From NCBI RefSeq assembly GCF_030409505.1, contig NZ_JAUFPZ010000002.1:4251246-4315245 (forward strand): a DNA stretch of 64,000 bases, read 5' to 3'. The position numbers and the translations under genes were made by a program. Within the stretch, counting starts at the first letter, position 1. Each line of letters begins with the position of its first letter. The notes beneath the pieces are model-generated. The model was not told the origin of the DNA and searched no databases. It saw nothing but the letters and a program-made list of their open reading frames with translations. Shown piece after piece: positions 1 to 7,849 of this stretch. This stretch comes from Zunongwangia endophytica (GTDB taxonomy: Bacteria; Bacteroidota; Bacteroidia; Flavobacteriales; Flavobacteriaceae).

Positions 1-95
1 TTCATTCCTTCACGATTGTGAAGTAAATGGTTTAAAAGTGTCGTTTTTCCTGCTCCTAAAAATCCGCTAAGTACTGTAACCGGGAGTTTTTTCAT
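1..95 (-). CDS. COG0523 (CobW/ZinC-like) GTP-binding metallochaperone, N-terminus only
   Basis: Only the first 31 codons lie in the window; the rest runs off the left edge. The start reads [20 protein letters not shown], which contains the Walker A P-loop GFLGAGKTT typical of the COG0523 G3E GTPases. Members insert zinc, cobalt or nickel into target proteins, and the zinc-related ones are usually Zur-controlled. The next gene upstream on the same strand is a Fur-family repressor, and the gap between them holds a GCAA-N5-TTGC dyad. Together these favour a zinc role, but the metal is inferred because the CxCC motif lies outside the window. Confidence 0.85.
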   Translation of the reverse strand, partial: MKKLPVTVLSGFLGAGKTTLLNHLLHNREGM

Positions 96-142
96 ACTAT
101 TTGGTGTAATGTATACCAAATGTATAAAAGATTTTTAATTAA

Positions 143-157
143 AGCAATTAAGTTGCA
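143..157. promoter_or_regulatory. Candidate Zur/Fur-family operator upstream of the COG0523 gene
   Basis: AGCAATTAAGTTGCA is an inverted repeat, AGCAA-N5-TTGCA, 48 bp upstream of the GTPase start codon. The same half-sites with the same 5-bp spacing recur in the 44-bp palindrome at 1924-1967, upstream of the nearby lipoprotein gene. A Fur-family gene lies between the two sites. The regulator assignment is inference. Confidence 0.5.
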
Positions 158-192
158 TTAATATTATTTTGAACTTATTTTACTATTGAAGT

Positions 193-603
193 TTAAGTGT
201 TCTTAGTCACGCAAGTTTTGCAGATGCCAATTAGCAATAGTTGTGTTTCTTTAATTTTGTAATCTTTAAGTCTAGGAACGTCTAAGGTTTCTGGTAGGCA
301 CTCTACATTTCCGCAGTTTTCACATTGAAAATGCAAATGATTATGAATATGCTGTACTGGCTCTTCTTTACAATCTTTGCATAGTGCATAGTATGATTTT
401 CCATTTTGTCCTGTAACAAAATGAATTTTACCGGCATCTATAAAACGATCTAACATTCGGTAGACCGTAGTTTTATTAATATTTGCTTCTATTTGTTCTT
501 TTATTTCGTCTGCAGTAAGTGTTTTCTTTGCTCTTTGTAAAAGGTCTAATACTGCTTGTTGATGTTTAGTATTTCTAGTTTTCTTCTCTTCAACAGTGCC
601 CAT
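193..603 (-). CDS. Fur-family metal-responsive repressor, probably Zur
   Basis: This 136-residue protein has the usual Fur length. It starts with a winged helix (about 12-65, including the NKTTVYRMLDRF recognition region) and ends in a metal-binding dimerisation domain. The metal ligands stand out: C75/C78, the HIHNHLH run at 85-91, C94/C97 and C128/C131. The CENC and CKTC pairs match the structural zinc site of the family. It lies just upstream of a COG0523 GTPase on the same strand, a pairing that favours Zur over Fur or PerR. It probably represses that GTPase and the 735-1886 lipoprotein through the GCAA-N5-TTGC sites. Its own upstream region (604-680) has no such site. The Fur family is certain; the Zur assignment is probable. 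Confidence 0.88.
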   Translation of the reverse strand: MGTVEEKKTRNTKHQQAVLDLLQRAKKTLTADEIKEQIEANINKTTVYRMLDRFIDAGKIHFVTGQNGKSYYALCKDCKEEPVQHIHNHLHFQCENCGNVECLPETLDVPRLKDYKIKETQLLLIGICKTCVTKNT

Positions 604-681
604 TTTCTTGAAATTTATAATGTAAAATTAAGCTTTATATTAATCAAAAAAAAGTCCTGATAGATCATCTACTGAGTATAA

Positions 682-714
682 AAACAAAAGCAGGCATATT
701 GCCTGCTTTTGTTT
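682..714 (-). terminator. Rho-independent terminator of the 735-1886 lipoprotein gene
   Basis: A perfect 14-bp stem (682-695 with 701-714) closes a 5-nt ATATT loop. Read on the minus strand it is followed by a run of T residues. It separates the lipoprotein gene from the Fur-family gene downstream, so the two are probably separate transcripts. Confidence 0.85.
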
Positions 715-734
715 AAAATTATAGAAATGAACTT

Positions 735-1886
735 TTAATGCTGGTGACCATCATCATTCACCTCGGTCATCACTAAAATTAGCTCCGCTTCAAAAGTAAA
801 ACTTGTTGTTGTTTGCGCTTCTATCTTTATTATATATTCGCCTTCAGTTAAGCTATGGTTATGTGCAACGCTAACTTTTCCTGTTTCAGCATCTATAGAA
901 ATTACTCCTTCTGAATTGTCAAAATTATTTCCATCTTTTTCTATGGAAAGTATGGAAAAAGATTCTTTATATTTTTCAGGATAAATTTGCGGAGCAGCAG
1001 ATTGATAGTTTTGGTGTAAACCTATATGCAACCTATTGGTTGATATGGTTAAATCAAGATCGGGATAATACATTCCGTATAGAAATTTTATTTCGGGAAT
1101 AAATCTCACACGAAATTGTCTTCTGGCCAGTGTAAATCCATCACGTTCTAAAGAAGAAATTAAATCATAAGTCCATTCTGCTTTTTGTTCCGGATCTCCT
1201 GGATTTTCCGCAAAGGTAATTACATTTTCATTAAGTAAGACTTTTTGATCGGGTCTACCATTCTGGTGTAAATTCCATTGTGTGTTTTCTAAATTTAAAT
1301 CTTCCGCAGAAATGTGAAATGCTGTTGAAGCTGCATCACTGTACATTTGATAGGAAAAAGGAATATCAAGATCGTTATCCAACTCTTCAATCTGAAGGGA
1401 AGCAGTACGTATTTTAATATAAAATGTTTTACTAACTGGTAAATATGTTTCTGCATTTGCCGTTAGTGTAATAATATAGGCTTCTGGCAATCTACTACCG
1501 TTAATAGAAGAACTAAATTTATTAGGATATAACTGCTGACTATCCATAATTAATTCGTTAGCAGTAGAATCAATATAAATTCCTTGCGGAAGAACATCTT
1601 GCAAGGTTTTTTCAGTAGTAATGGCAATATTTTCATTCTCAAATTTTAGTTCAAAATGTACATTTTGAGATTGATATTCTTCAGGTAATGAACCTCTGAA
1701 ATTACTACCATAGGTTAATTTGATGGTATCTGGAATCTGCAATGGCGCGAGATAGCCTACTGGATCTAATTTTTCAGGCTCATCTTTTTTGGAGTTATCT
1801 ACCATGAAGTCATCATCGCTATCACAAGCGAAAAACAATAGCATACCTGCCAGCAGGAAAATGCTTTTTAAATAAAATTTAGTCAT
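735..1886 (-). CDS. Surface lipoprotein with tandem cadherin/Ig-like domains
   Basis: The protein has 383 residues. A type II signal peptide ends in the lipobox LLFFAC (Cys21), followed by an acidic DSDDDF stretch. The rest is predicted to be beta-rich and reads like two or three cadherin-like Ig folds. Phrases such as GVISIDAETGKVSVAHNHSL and GEYIIKIEAQ resemble cadherin-type repeats. The C-terminus ends VNDDGHQH, a short His-rich tail that could bind metal. The promoter carries a 44-bp palindrome built from the same half-sites found upstream of the COG0523 gene. A zinc-regulated surface protein is therefore a reasonable inference. I do not recognise a named family. Confidence 0.8.
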   Translation of the reverse strand: MTKFYLKSIFLLAGMLLFFACDSDDDFMVDNSKKDEPEKLDPVGYLAPLQIPDTIKLTYGSNFRGSLPEEYQSQNVHFELKFENENIAITTEKTLQDVLPQGIYIDSTANELIMDSQQLYPNKFSSSINGSRLPEAYIITLTANAETYLPVSKTFYIKIRTASLQIEELDNDLDIPFSYQMYSDAASTAFHISAEDLNLENTQWNLHQNGRPDQKVLLNENVITFAENPGDPEQKAEWTYDLISSLERDGFTLARRQFRVRFIPEIKFLYGMYYPDLDLTISTNRLHIGLHQNYQSAAPQIYPEKYKESFSILSIEKDGNNFDNSEGVISIDAETGKVSVAHNHSLTEGEYIIKIEAQTTTSFTFEAELILVMTEVNDDGHQH

Positions 1887-1923
1887 CGGATATTTTTTTG
1901 CAAGAATAGTTTTTCTTAATCAT

Positions 1924-1967
1924 AAACGCAACAAAAATGCAATAATAAATGCAATTTTGTTGCGTTT
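1924..1967. promoter_or_regulatory. 44-bp near-perfect palindrome, probable double operator
   Basis: The outer 13-bp arms (AAACGCAACAAAA at 1924-1936, TTTTGTTGCGTTT at 1955-1967) are exact reverse complements. Inner TGCA blocks at 1938-1941 and 1950-1953 also pair. It can be read as two adjacent 15-bp dyads of the form CGCAA-N5-aTGCA and TGCAA-N5-TTGCG. It lies 37 bp upstream of the lipoprotein start codon. It has no T-tract, so an operator is more likely than a terminator. Confidence 0.65.
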
Positions 1968-2026
1968 AAAACATAGTAGCTTCAATGTAAGTTTTATGTA
2001 ATTTTACAGGATAGGAAAGTGAATTA

Positions 2027-2200
2027 TTATAAATCGCTTATAATCAAAATGTGGGGTTGTAATGTTAGTTTAAATCTAGCAGTAATTACGAAACCATCAA
2101 ATGGAGCGTAAATATCCCGAAAATCAGGATCATTTAGATTTCCAGTAAATCCACTATCAAAATGGTTTTGGCGTGTATCAAGAATGTTTTCAAAAATTAG
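2027..2200 (-). pseudogene. C-terminal remnant of a TonB-dependent receptor
   Basis: An open stretch with no start codon ends at a TAA at 2027-2029. It encodes about 57 residues including FENILDTRQ, then NDPDFRDIYAPFDGFVI, then TARFKLTL. The pattern ENxxDTRQ...DP.FRDIYAPxDGF at the very C-terminus is typical of the last beta-strands of TonB-dependent metal or siderophore receptors. The reading frame closes immediately upstream, so the plug and most of the barrel are gone. The fragment sits between the zinc-type operator and an IS982 remnant. Loss through transposition or deletion is the likely history. Confidence 0.65.
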
Positions 2201-2320
2201 GAATTAAAAGGAAAATATTGCCTAGTTTTTTCTCCGTCATTACCCCAAGTATCCAATAGGGTTGGACAGTGCAACCATCGTCAGCTTCTGTGTGCTGTAG
2301 TATTAGCTTTCCAGTCCTAT

Positions 2321-2490
2321 TCAAATGACTGAACTCTTTCGCAATAGGATTTTATCGCGCATAATCATCTGCACATTCTTCATATTATTGCGTATTACAG
2401 TTAATAAATGTTAGTCCCTGATCAAATAGTAATGTAATCAGTTTCTTAGAGATGTAGTCTTAATCAGCCTAAAGACTGCCAAATATTTTC
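2321..2490 (-). pseudogene. Degenerate IS982-family transposase fragment
   Basis: Read on the minus strand in two frames, this stretch gives DYISKKLITLLFDQGLTF and then NMKNVQMIMRDKILLRKSSV. IS982 transposases have a matching sequence near the C-terminus: GYISKKL..LF..G..L, then NMKN..M...DKLLLRKR. Stops and a frameshift near 2385 interrupt it, and the N-terminal two thirds are absent. It lies downstream of the class D beta-lactamase and beside the truncated receptor. No terminal inverted repeats or target duplications could be delimited. The family call rests on motif memory only. Confidence 0.6.
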
Positions 2491-2572
2491 TTTTAAAAAT
2501 GATCTTTTTTGATTGGGGGGGCGGTCATCGATATTGATTTGGGTATTATGAAATCCATACCGTCAATTGGCT

Positions 2573-3376
2573 TTATCTAATATATTCTAAAGCTTCGAGT
2601 GTAATATTCTTTCTTGCCTTTAGAAATGATGCATTGTCCGTATTTTCGATAGGTTCTATATTAGTAGCAAAAATATAAGTATCCTCTTCAGATTTAAGAT
2701 AACCTACAAACCAACCGTTATTATTTCCATTTCTAATCGATAGTCCAGTTTTTCCGTAAAACTCGTATTCGTCATTTTCTTCAATAATTGCTATTCGTTT
2801 TAGAATCTGTTCAGTTCTTTTCGAAATTTGCAATTCTGAATTAATAAACCGTTTTAAAAAATCTATCTGCTGAAACTGAGTGATATTTGATTCTCCTTCT
2901 AGCCAGAAAAGATCCAAGTTTACTGAATTAACATCCATATCTCCGAATTGTAATTTGTTGAGATATCCATTCATTCTTTTTTCACCAATTTTGTTAGCAA
3001 TTTCTTGATAACAAGGGACGCAAGAATATTGAAATGCATCTCTCAATATTAAATCTTGCTCCCATATTTTATAAGCTCTCTTTTCACCATTCCATTTGAA
3101 AAGTGTACTATCATTTTCTACAACATTAGTTTCTAAAGCTATGATAGAATGTGGAATTTTATAAGTTGAAGCAGGTAAACGCCCAATTTTGGCCCAGTCA
3201 AAATTATTTGAATAGAATAAATCTTTTTTTAGGTCGTAAATTAGAATAGAACCTTTTACATTATTTGAGTCAATTATAGATTGAAATTCGGTTTTAAATA
3301 TTTCTTGGGATTTATTTTCTTTACGCGCGAATAGGAGACTTAAAGCTAATACCGTAAAAAATGGTGCTATTTTCAT
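2573..3376 (-). CDS. Class D (OXA-type) beta-lactamase
   Basis: The 267-residue protein has an N-terminal signal-like segment. The serine motif is S70-TY-K73 (PASTYKIP), followed by SCV at 118-120 and the KTG box at 209-211 (YGKTG). The conserved NGWFVGY follows around W222. Phrases such as IWEQDLILRDAFQYSCVPCYQ and LDLFWLEG are typical of OXA enzymes. Two deviations are visible: STYK replaces the more common STFK, and FGD (144-146) replaces YGN. The enzyme should hydrolyse beta-lactams in the periplasm through a serine acyl-enzyme and carboxylated Lys73. It is monocistronic and flanked by decayed mobile-element DNA. That could mean acquisition, although chromosomal OXA genes are common in this family of bacteria. 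Confidence 0.9.
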   Translation of the reverse strand: MKIAPFFTVLALSLLFARKENKSQEIFKTEFQSIIDSNNVKGSILIYDLKKDLFYSNNFDWAKIGRLPASTYKIPHSIIALETNVVENDSTLFKWNGEKRAYKIWEQDLILRDAFQYSCVPCYQEIANKIGEKRMNGYLNKLQFGDMDVNSVNLDLFWLEGESNITQFQQIDFLKRFINSELQISKRTEQILKRIAIIEENDEYEFYGKTGLSIRNGNNNGWFVGYLKSEEDTYIFATNIEPIENTDNASFLKARKNITLEALEYIR

Positions 3377-3766
3377 TTCTTAATTATATTATAAATAGGT
3401 GCGAAAATAGGATTTCAAGTCATTCTTTTTAGATAAATAATCGTTTATTCCCATAACCTTTCGCTTGACGCATTTAATTTATTTAGTAGTCAAAAAGAAA
3501 AATTATCCACCGATCATTCAAAAAAAAAACATTGATTTTTGCCGATTATGATATGATGAATAGGTGGAGCAGCTCCGGTAATATGTGGCTTCCCTGATAT
3601 TATTTCTGTTCGTTGAAAAAGATATTCGTGAATTGAACTTATTTCACAAATCTTAATGAAAGTATATTTTAATTAGGGTGGGTAATTTTTGGTAATTTGA
3701 ATTCTGCTGAGTGCTTTTGAAAGACAGCCATATTTAAAAAGTAAAATATGATTTTAAGGAGAATTT
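3377..3766. other. Intergenic stretch with no assigned gene
   Basis: These 390 bases are AT-rich. On the minus strand a roughly 50-codon stretch without stops (about 3527-3684) contains ISGKPHITGAAPPIHHIIIG, but it has no start codon and I cannot place it in a family. It may be a decayed coding remnant. The promoter of the beta-lactamase must lie near 3380-3440. Confidence 0.4.
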
Positions 3767-4306
3767 CTACTCACTGATCCAGTTGATAACTTCAGGATCA
3801 TTTGGAAGTTTGTTTGACTCCAATACAGCCACTAATTTTCCATTCTCATCGATTAAATATTTTTGAAAATTCCATTTTACTTCAGAATCTTTAAATCCGT
3901 TTTTCTTCTTTTGTGTTAGGAATTTATATAGTGGATGCATGTCTTTTCCTTTGACAGTAATCTTCGACATCATCGGAAAATCTACTCCATAATTTTGCTG
4001 ACAAAATTCTTCGATTTCTTCATTACTTCCAGGTTCTTGATTACCAAAATCATTAGAAGGGAAACCAATAATCACAAAATCATCAAACTTATATTGTTCG
4101 TACAATTTCTGTAGAGAAGCGTACTGCGGAGTGAAACCACATTTACTAGCGGTATTTACTATCATTACTTTTTTACCTTTTAAAGAGCTAAGATCAAATT
4201 CTTTTCCGCTAATATCTTCTACCTGGTAATCATAAATTACTTGTTCATTTTGAGCTATAACAAGATTACCTAAAACCATTGCCATTAATATGAATATTTT
4301 TCGCAT
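3767..4306 (-). CDS. Exported glutathione-peroxidase-family thiol peroxidase
   Basis: The 179-residue protein has a signal peptide of about 18 residues (cleavage near VIA-QN). The catalytic tetrad of the family is visible: Cys56 in NTASKCGFTPQY, Gln90 in FPSNDFGNQEPG, and Trp145/Asn146 in VKWNFQKYLID. Cys102 (EEFC) is placed like the resolving cysteine of thioredoxin-dependent members. It should reduce hydroperoxides in the periplasm, using a thioredoxin-like donor rather than glutathione. It is a single gene on the minus strand with no operon partner. Confidence 0.93.
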   Translation of the reverse strand: MRKIFILMAMVLGNLVIAQNEQVIYDYQVEDISGKEFDLSSLKGKKVMIVNTASKCGFTPQYASLQKLYEQYKFDDFVIIGFPSNDFGNQEPGSNEEIEEFCQQNYGVDFPMMSKITVKGKDMHPLYKFLTQKKKNGFKDSEVKWNFQKYLIDENGKLVAVLESNKLPNDPEVINWISE

Positions 4307-4404
4307 CTCTAAATTTTATTTTAAATCTAAAGTAATTATTTATTTAAAAAGCAGTTAAAACAAAATATTAAAAGATAGAATTGTTGCAAAACGCGTCTTG
4401 ACTA

Positions 4405-5370
4405 TTAAAAGATACTAAATCGATGCTTTCCGTCTGTTTTTGCGAATGCCATAGCTGCTGCTCCTAAACTGCCGGCAATATTTCCAAGTTGAGCACCTAC
4501 GATTTCTGTATGACCTCCACAATCTGGCATCATGTTTTTGAATGCTACCTTTTTTATCATTTCTATATAGAACTGGCCAGCATCAGAAATTCCTCCTCCA
4601 ATAACAATTTTTTGAGGAGCAAATGTATTGATGAAAGATGCTATACCATGTCCTAAATATTCGGTATGTTCTTTAATACATTCAATAGCAAAATTATCAT
4701 TCTGCTTAAATTTTTTAATGATGTAAAGTCCGTCTATATTATCTTCTTGATTTCCTGATAATTCAATATACCTCTTAATCATTACTGAAGTGGAAGCATA
4801 TGCTTCAAGACAGCCTTTGCCGCCACAATTACAATCTATTCCATTATGTTCCACCACGATATGGCCTAGTTCACCTCCTCTACTTTTATAACCACTATAT
4901 ATAGCGCCATTAATAATGATTGCGCCACCAATACCTGTACCGATTGTTAGACATATAACATCACTAGATCCTCTTGCAGCACCATAATGTAATTCGCCAT
5001 ATCCCATTAAATTTGCATCATTATCTACACTTACAGGTAGCTTAAAAAGATTCGAAAAATGTCCAGCTAGATCTATATTTTCCCAGCCTTGAAGATTATC
5101 TGCTGCGCCAATAACTATACCTTTAAATACTATACCAGGTGTGCCTATCCCTATACCAACTACTTCTAGTTTCTTTTCAAAAGACTCGAAAAGCGTTGTT
5201 TGAATAATTTGTTCTATGGTATCTAAAATATCATCTTTTGTAGCCTGCGTACCAATGGGAAGTATATCAGTAAATCTAATGGCTCCTGTTTCACATACTA
5301 AGGCCGATTTAACAAAAGTTCCACCTAAATCTATACCAATAGCATATTTAAAATTATCTACAATACTCAT
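4405..5370 (-). CDS. ROK-family sugar kinase (glucokinase-like)
   Basis: The 321-residue length is normal for ROK kinases. The ATP-binding DLGGT is at 14-18. The catalytic aspartate is D118 in VDNDAN. The ROK signature around 165-192 includes ELGH (His170) and the zinc-binding CNCGGKGC (Cys180, 182, 187). Such enzymes phosphorylate glucose, glucosamine, N-acetylglucosamine or mannose, mostly at O6. The gene begins 3 bp after the stop of the oxidoreductase gene upstream, so it is the last gene of the minus-strand catabolic operon. It probably captures the final sugar of the pathway. Substrate unresolved. Confidence 0.92.
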   Translation of the reverse strand: MSIVDNFKYAIGIDLGGTFVKSALVCETGAIRFTDILPIGTQATKDDILDTIEQIIQTTLFESFEKKLEVVGIGIGTPGIVFKGIVIGAADNLQGWENIDLAGHFSNLFKLPVSVDNDANLMGYGELHYGAARGSSDVICLTIGTGIGGAIIINGAIYSGYKSRGGELGHIVVEHNGIDCNCGGKGCLEAYASTSVMIKRYIELSGNQEDNIDGLYIIKKFKQNDNFAIECIKEHTEYLGHGIASFINTFAPQKIVIGGGISDAGQFYIEMIKKVAFKNMMPDCGGHTEIVGAQLGNIAGSLGAAAMAFAKTDGKHRFSIF

Positions 5371-5373
5371 TTT

Positions 5374-6378
5374 CTATAAGTTTATAACCGTTCTTTTTTT
5401 TGCTGATGCATAAGCTGCATCAATAATTTTAAGTGTAACTAAACCTTCTTTTAAGCCAGGAGAAGGTTGTGTTCTTGTCTTTATGCATTCTATAAAGTAT
5501 TGCATTTGCCGGGTGTATATTAATTGATCACAATGTTCTTTTTTTCTAGTAGTCTTTGAAATTAATTGCTCGGATGCCTCTCCTTTTTTCAATTTTAAGA
5601 ATGTAGGAAAAAGGCTTGCATATCCTTTGGTGCCAAAAATAGCGCTACTTGCTTCAGGACCGTCCATATGTGGTTGCCACCATCCACTTTCTATTATACT
5701 TTCTGTTCCATTATCCCAGGTGATAAGTATTATTGCTGTATCATCAACATCATAATCGCCAAAATTAGTAGTGATTTTTGCATATACTTGTACAGGATTA
5801 GGATCACCAAGCAAATATCTAATAGTATCAATAGCATGGATTCCCATATCGGCCAGAGCACCACCTCCAGCCAGTTTTTTCTCTATAAACCAGCCACTAG
5901 GTCCCCAATTTTCATGAATTCCATATCCCTTTGTTTTAAATATTCGGCCAAGTTTTCCATTAGCAATACTTTGCTTGATAAATTTAGCATCCTCATCAAA
6001 GCGCCACATATGGCCAATCATTACTAAATGTTTTGTTTCTTTAGCTGTAGTACAAATATTTTCCCCCTCTTCAGTATTCATAGCCATCGGCTTTTCTAGA
6101 AAAACATCTTTTCCGTTTTTAAGAAATTCAATGGCATATGGTGCATGGAAAACATTAGGAGTACTAATGATAACAGCATCAATGCTGGTATCTTTAATGA
6201 TAGGAATGATGGAAGAGTATGCTTTTTCTATATCATAACTTTCAGCAAATTTTTTAGCATTTCTTAAATGCTTAGAAACTACTGCTGCTATCTCTACTTC
6301 AGGTATCGTCATTAATCCACGAATGTGATAGTTGGATATATAACCCGTTCCTATAAGAGCAATTTTTATTCTTTTCAT
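5374..6378 (-). CDS. Gfo/Idh/MocA-family NAD(P)-dependent sugar or cyclitol dehydrogenase
   Basis: I place the start at the second ATG (6378), giving MKRIKIALIGTGYIS, because the Rossmann fold normally begins directly. An ATG six codons upstream (6396) is possible. The nucleotide-binding GTGYIS and the signature EKPMAMN (EKP near residues 95-97) are clear. The C-terminal domain carries GGGALADMGIHAID, whose Asp and His are typical catalytic residues. Relatives oxidise or reduce glucose (often at C3), myo-inositol or amino-sugar intermediates. Lying between an aminotransferase and a kinase, it probably interconverts the keto and hydroxy forms at the position handled by the aminotransferase. 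The exact substrate is not readable. Confidence 0.9.
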   Translation of the reverse strand: MKRIKIALIGTGYISNYHIRGLMTIPEVEIAAVVSKHLRNAKKFAESYDIEKAYSSIIPIIKDTSIDAVIISTPNVFHAPYAIEFLKNGKDVFLEKPMAMNTEEGENICTTAKETKHLVMIGHMWRFDEDAKFIKQSIANGKLGRIFKTKGYGIHENWGPSGWFIEKKLAGGGALADMGIHAIDTIRYLLGDPNPVQVYAKITTNFGDYDVDDTAIILITWDNGTESIIESGWWQPHMDGPEASSAIFGTKGYASLFPTFLKLKKGEASEQLISKTTRKKEHCDQLIYTRQMQYFIECIKTRTQPSPGLKEGLVTLKIIDAAYASAKKRTVINL

Positions 6379-6562
6379 TCTTAGGTTATTTTGCAAGTAT
6401 CTGTTCTTTCATTTGCGACCTATGCTTTAACGAATCCTGATTATGTGAAGGAGTTTTCTGAAAAATGATAAAAGATATATAGTAAATACCTAAACGAAGT
6501 GGGATTTCGATTTATACTTTTTCTATTTTAAAATTATTTTTACAATTGGGGAAGTTTATTTT

Positions 6563-7849
6563 TTAATCTAGTAATTCTTTTGAATTATTATATATCTTTT
6601 TTACTGCTTTGGCTATTAATTCCACATCTTTTTTAGTACCCATCAAAGCTTTATGATGAATACATACCGATTGCTCTTTAAAAATACGTTCGCATTTGGG
6701 TAATGAAAATCTTTTAGGGTCGATAGCTTTCCAGTACGAGTCGTTTAATTTATATCTTGATGGTTTCGTGTGAGGGACATATAAGGAACAATTATTAAGT
6801 GGCTCGTAACTAGCACCTACAATAATCCCTAATTCAGCTTCTAATGCTTTCCTGAATGTAGCAACGGGTAAACCATTAAAATCATCTTTGTAATATCTAA
6901 AAGCATAATTAAAGTATGCTTTTTTAGTTTCTCTTTTATCACGAGCAATTGGAGCTATTCCAGGTATTTGATCAAGGAGTGAATTTAAATATTCCCCATT
7001 AGTATTTCTCCTCGCATTTTGGGCAGGCAGTCGTTTTAAACCTTCAATTAAAATTGCTGCTTGAAATTCAGTTATTCGAAGATTACCGGATTGAATAAAA
7101 TTGCCATCGTCGTCTCCATAATCTCCTGCGCCTTTATCTAAAGGATTAAAAATAGTAGTCTCAGGTTTTCTTCCGCAGTTTCTTAACGCATCTAATTTAT
7201 CGGCTAATTCAGGGTTATTTGTGGTTACAGATCCGCCTTCGCCAGCTGTTAAGTGTTTTGATAACTGATAGCTAAAGCTTCCTATATCCCCGATACTACC
7301 AGCTTTTTTACCATTCCATTCTCCTCCGTGTTTATGAGCGCAGTCTTCAATTACATAAAGCTTATGCTTTTTTGCAATATTTATAATAGCATCCATATCT
7401 GCAAAAGCTCCATATAAATGGACAGGAATTATAGCCTTAGTTCTAGGTGTAATTGCATTTTCAATTTCCTTCGGATCAATACACCAATTATCTTCGTTGA
7501 CATCTACTAATATAGGTGTGGCATTTACATCTATTACCGTAGCTGCAGTTGCTTGCCATGTTAAACCGGGAATAATTACTTCATCTCCAATACCAATGCC
7601 TAAAGCTTCAAGAGAAATTTGTAAAGTCATAGTGCCATTTACAGTACAGATAGCATGTTTCACACCGGTGTACTCGGCAAAAAGTTTATTAAACTCTGTC
7701 TCTTTTGGTCCATTATAAGACCAAACTCCACTATGAAGTACTTCTAGAAGTGCAGTTTCTTCTTCTTTGCCCCAAACAGGCCATTTAGGCCAAGGTTGTT
7801 TAGTGATATCCCGGCAAGGAGTACCGCCTTTAATCGCTAATTTCTCCAT
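6563..7849 (-). CDS. DegT/DnrJ/EryC1/StrS-family PLP-dependent sugar aminotransferase
   Basis: The protein has 428 residues, a fold-type I aminotransferase. Lys198 in SYQLSKHLTAGEGG is the PLP lysine, with Asp169 in VIEDCAHKHGG contacting the pyridine ring. The N-terminal WPKWPVWGKEEE resembles the scyllo-inosose and AHBA-synthase branch of the family. Such enzymes transfer an amino group to or from keto-sugars or keto-cyclitols using glutamate or glutamine. The start codon overlaps the end of the GH2 gene by 20 nt, so translation is coupled. The genes here look catabolic, which suggests it may remove an amino group from an imported aminosugar. That direction is inference. Confidence 0.9.
   Translation of the reverse strand: MEKLAIKGGTPCRDITKQPWPKWPVWGKEEETALLEVLHSGVWSYNGPKETEFNKLFAEYTGVKHAICTVNGTMTLQISLEALGIGIGDEVIIPGLTWQATAATVIDVNATPILVDVNEDNWCIDPKEIENAITPRTKAIIPVHLYGAFADMDAIINIAKKHKLYVIEDCAHKHGGEWNGKKAGSIGDIGSFSYQLSKHLTAGEGGSVTTNNPELADKLDALRNCGRKPETTIFNPLDKGAGDYGDDDGNFIQSGNLRITEFQAAILIEGLKRLPAQNARRNTNGEYLNSLLDQIPGIAPIARDKRETKKAYFNYAFRYYKDDFNGLPVATFRKALEAELGIIVGASYEPLNNCSLYVPHTKPSRYKLNDSYWKAIDPKRFSLPKCERIFKEQSVCIHHKALMGTKKDVELIAKAVKKIYNNSKELLD

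Noticed and set aside
19..95. General P-loop ATPase instead of a COG0523 GTPase
   Set aside because: [15 protein letters not shown] directly after a short beta strand, together with a Fur-family neighbour, is specific enough for COG0523.
3527..3684. Open minus-strand stretch containing ISGKPHITGAAPPIHHIIIG
   Set aside because: It has no start codon and no family I can recognise. It could be a coding remnant or chance.
5668..6238. Plus-strand frames opposite the Gfo/Idh/MocA gene
   Set aside because: They are antisense shadows of a convincing dehydrogenase, with no signal or motif of their own.
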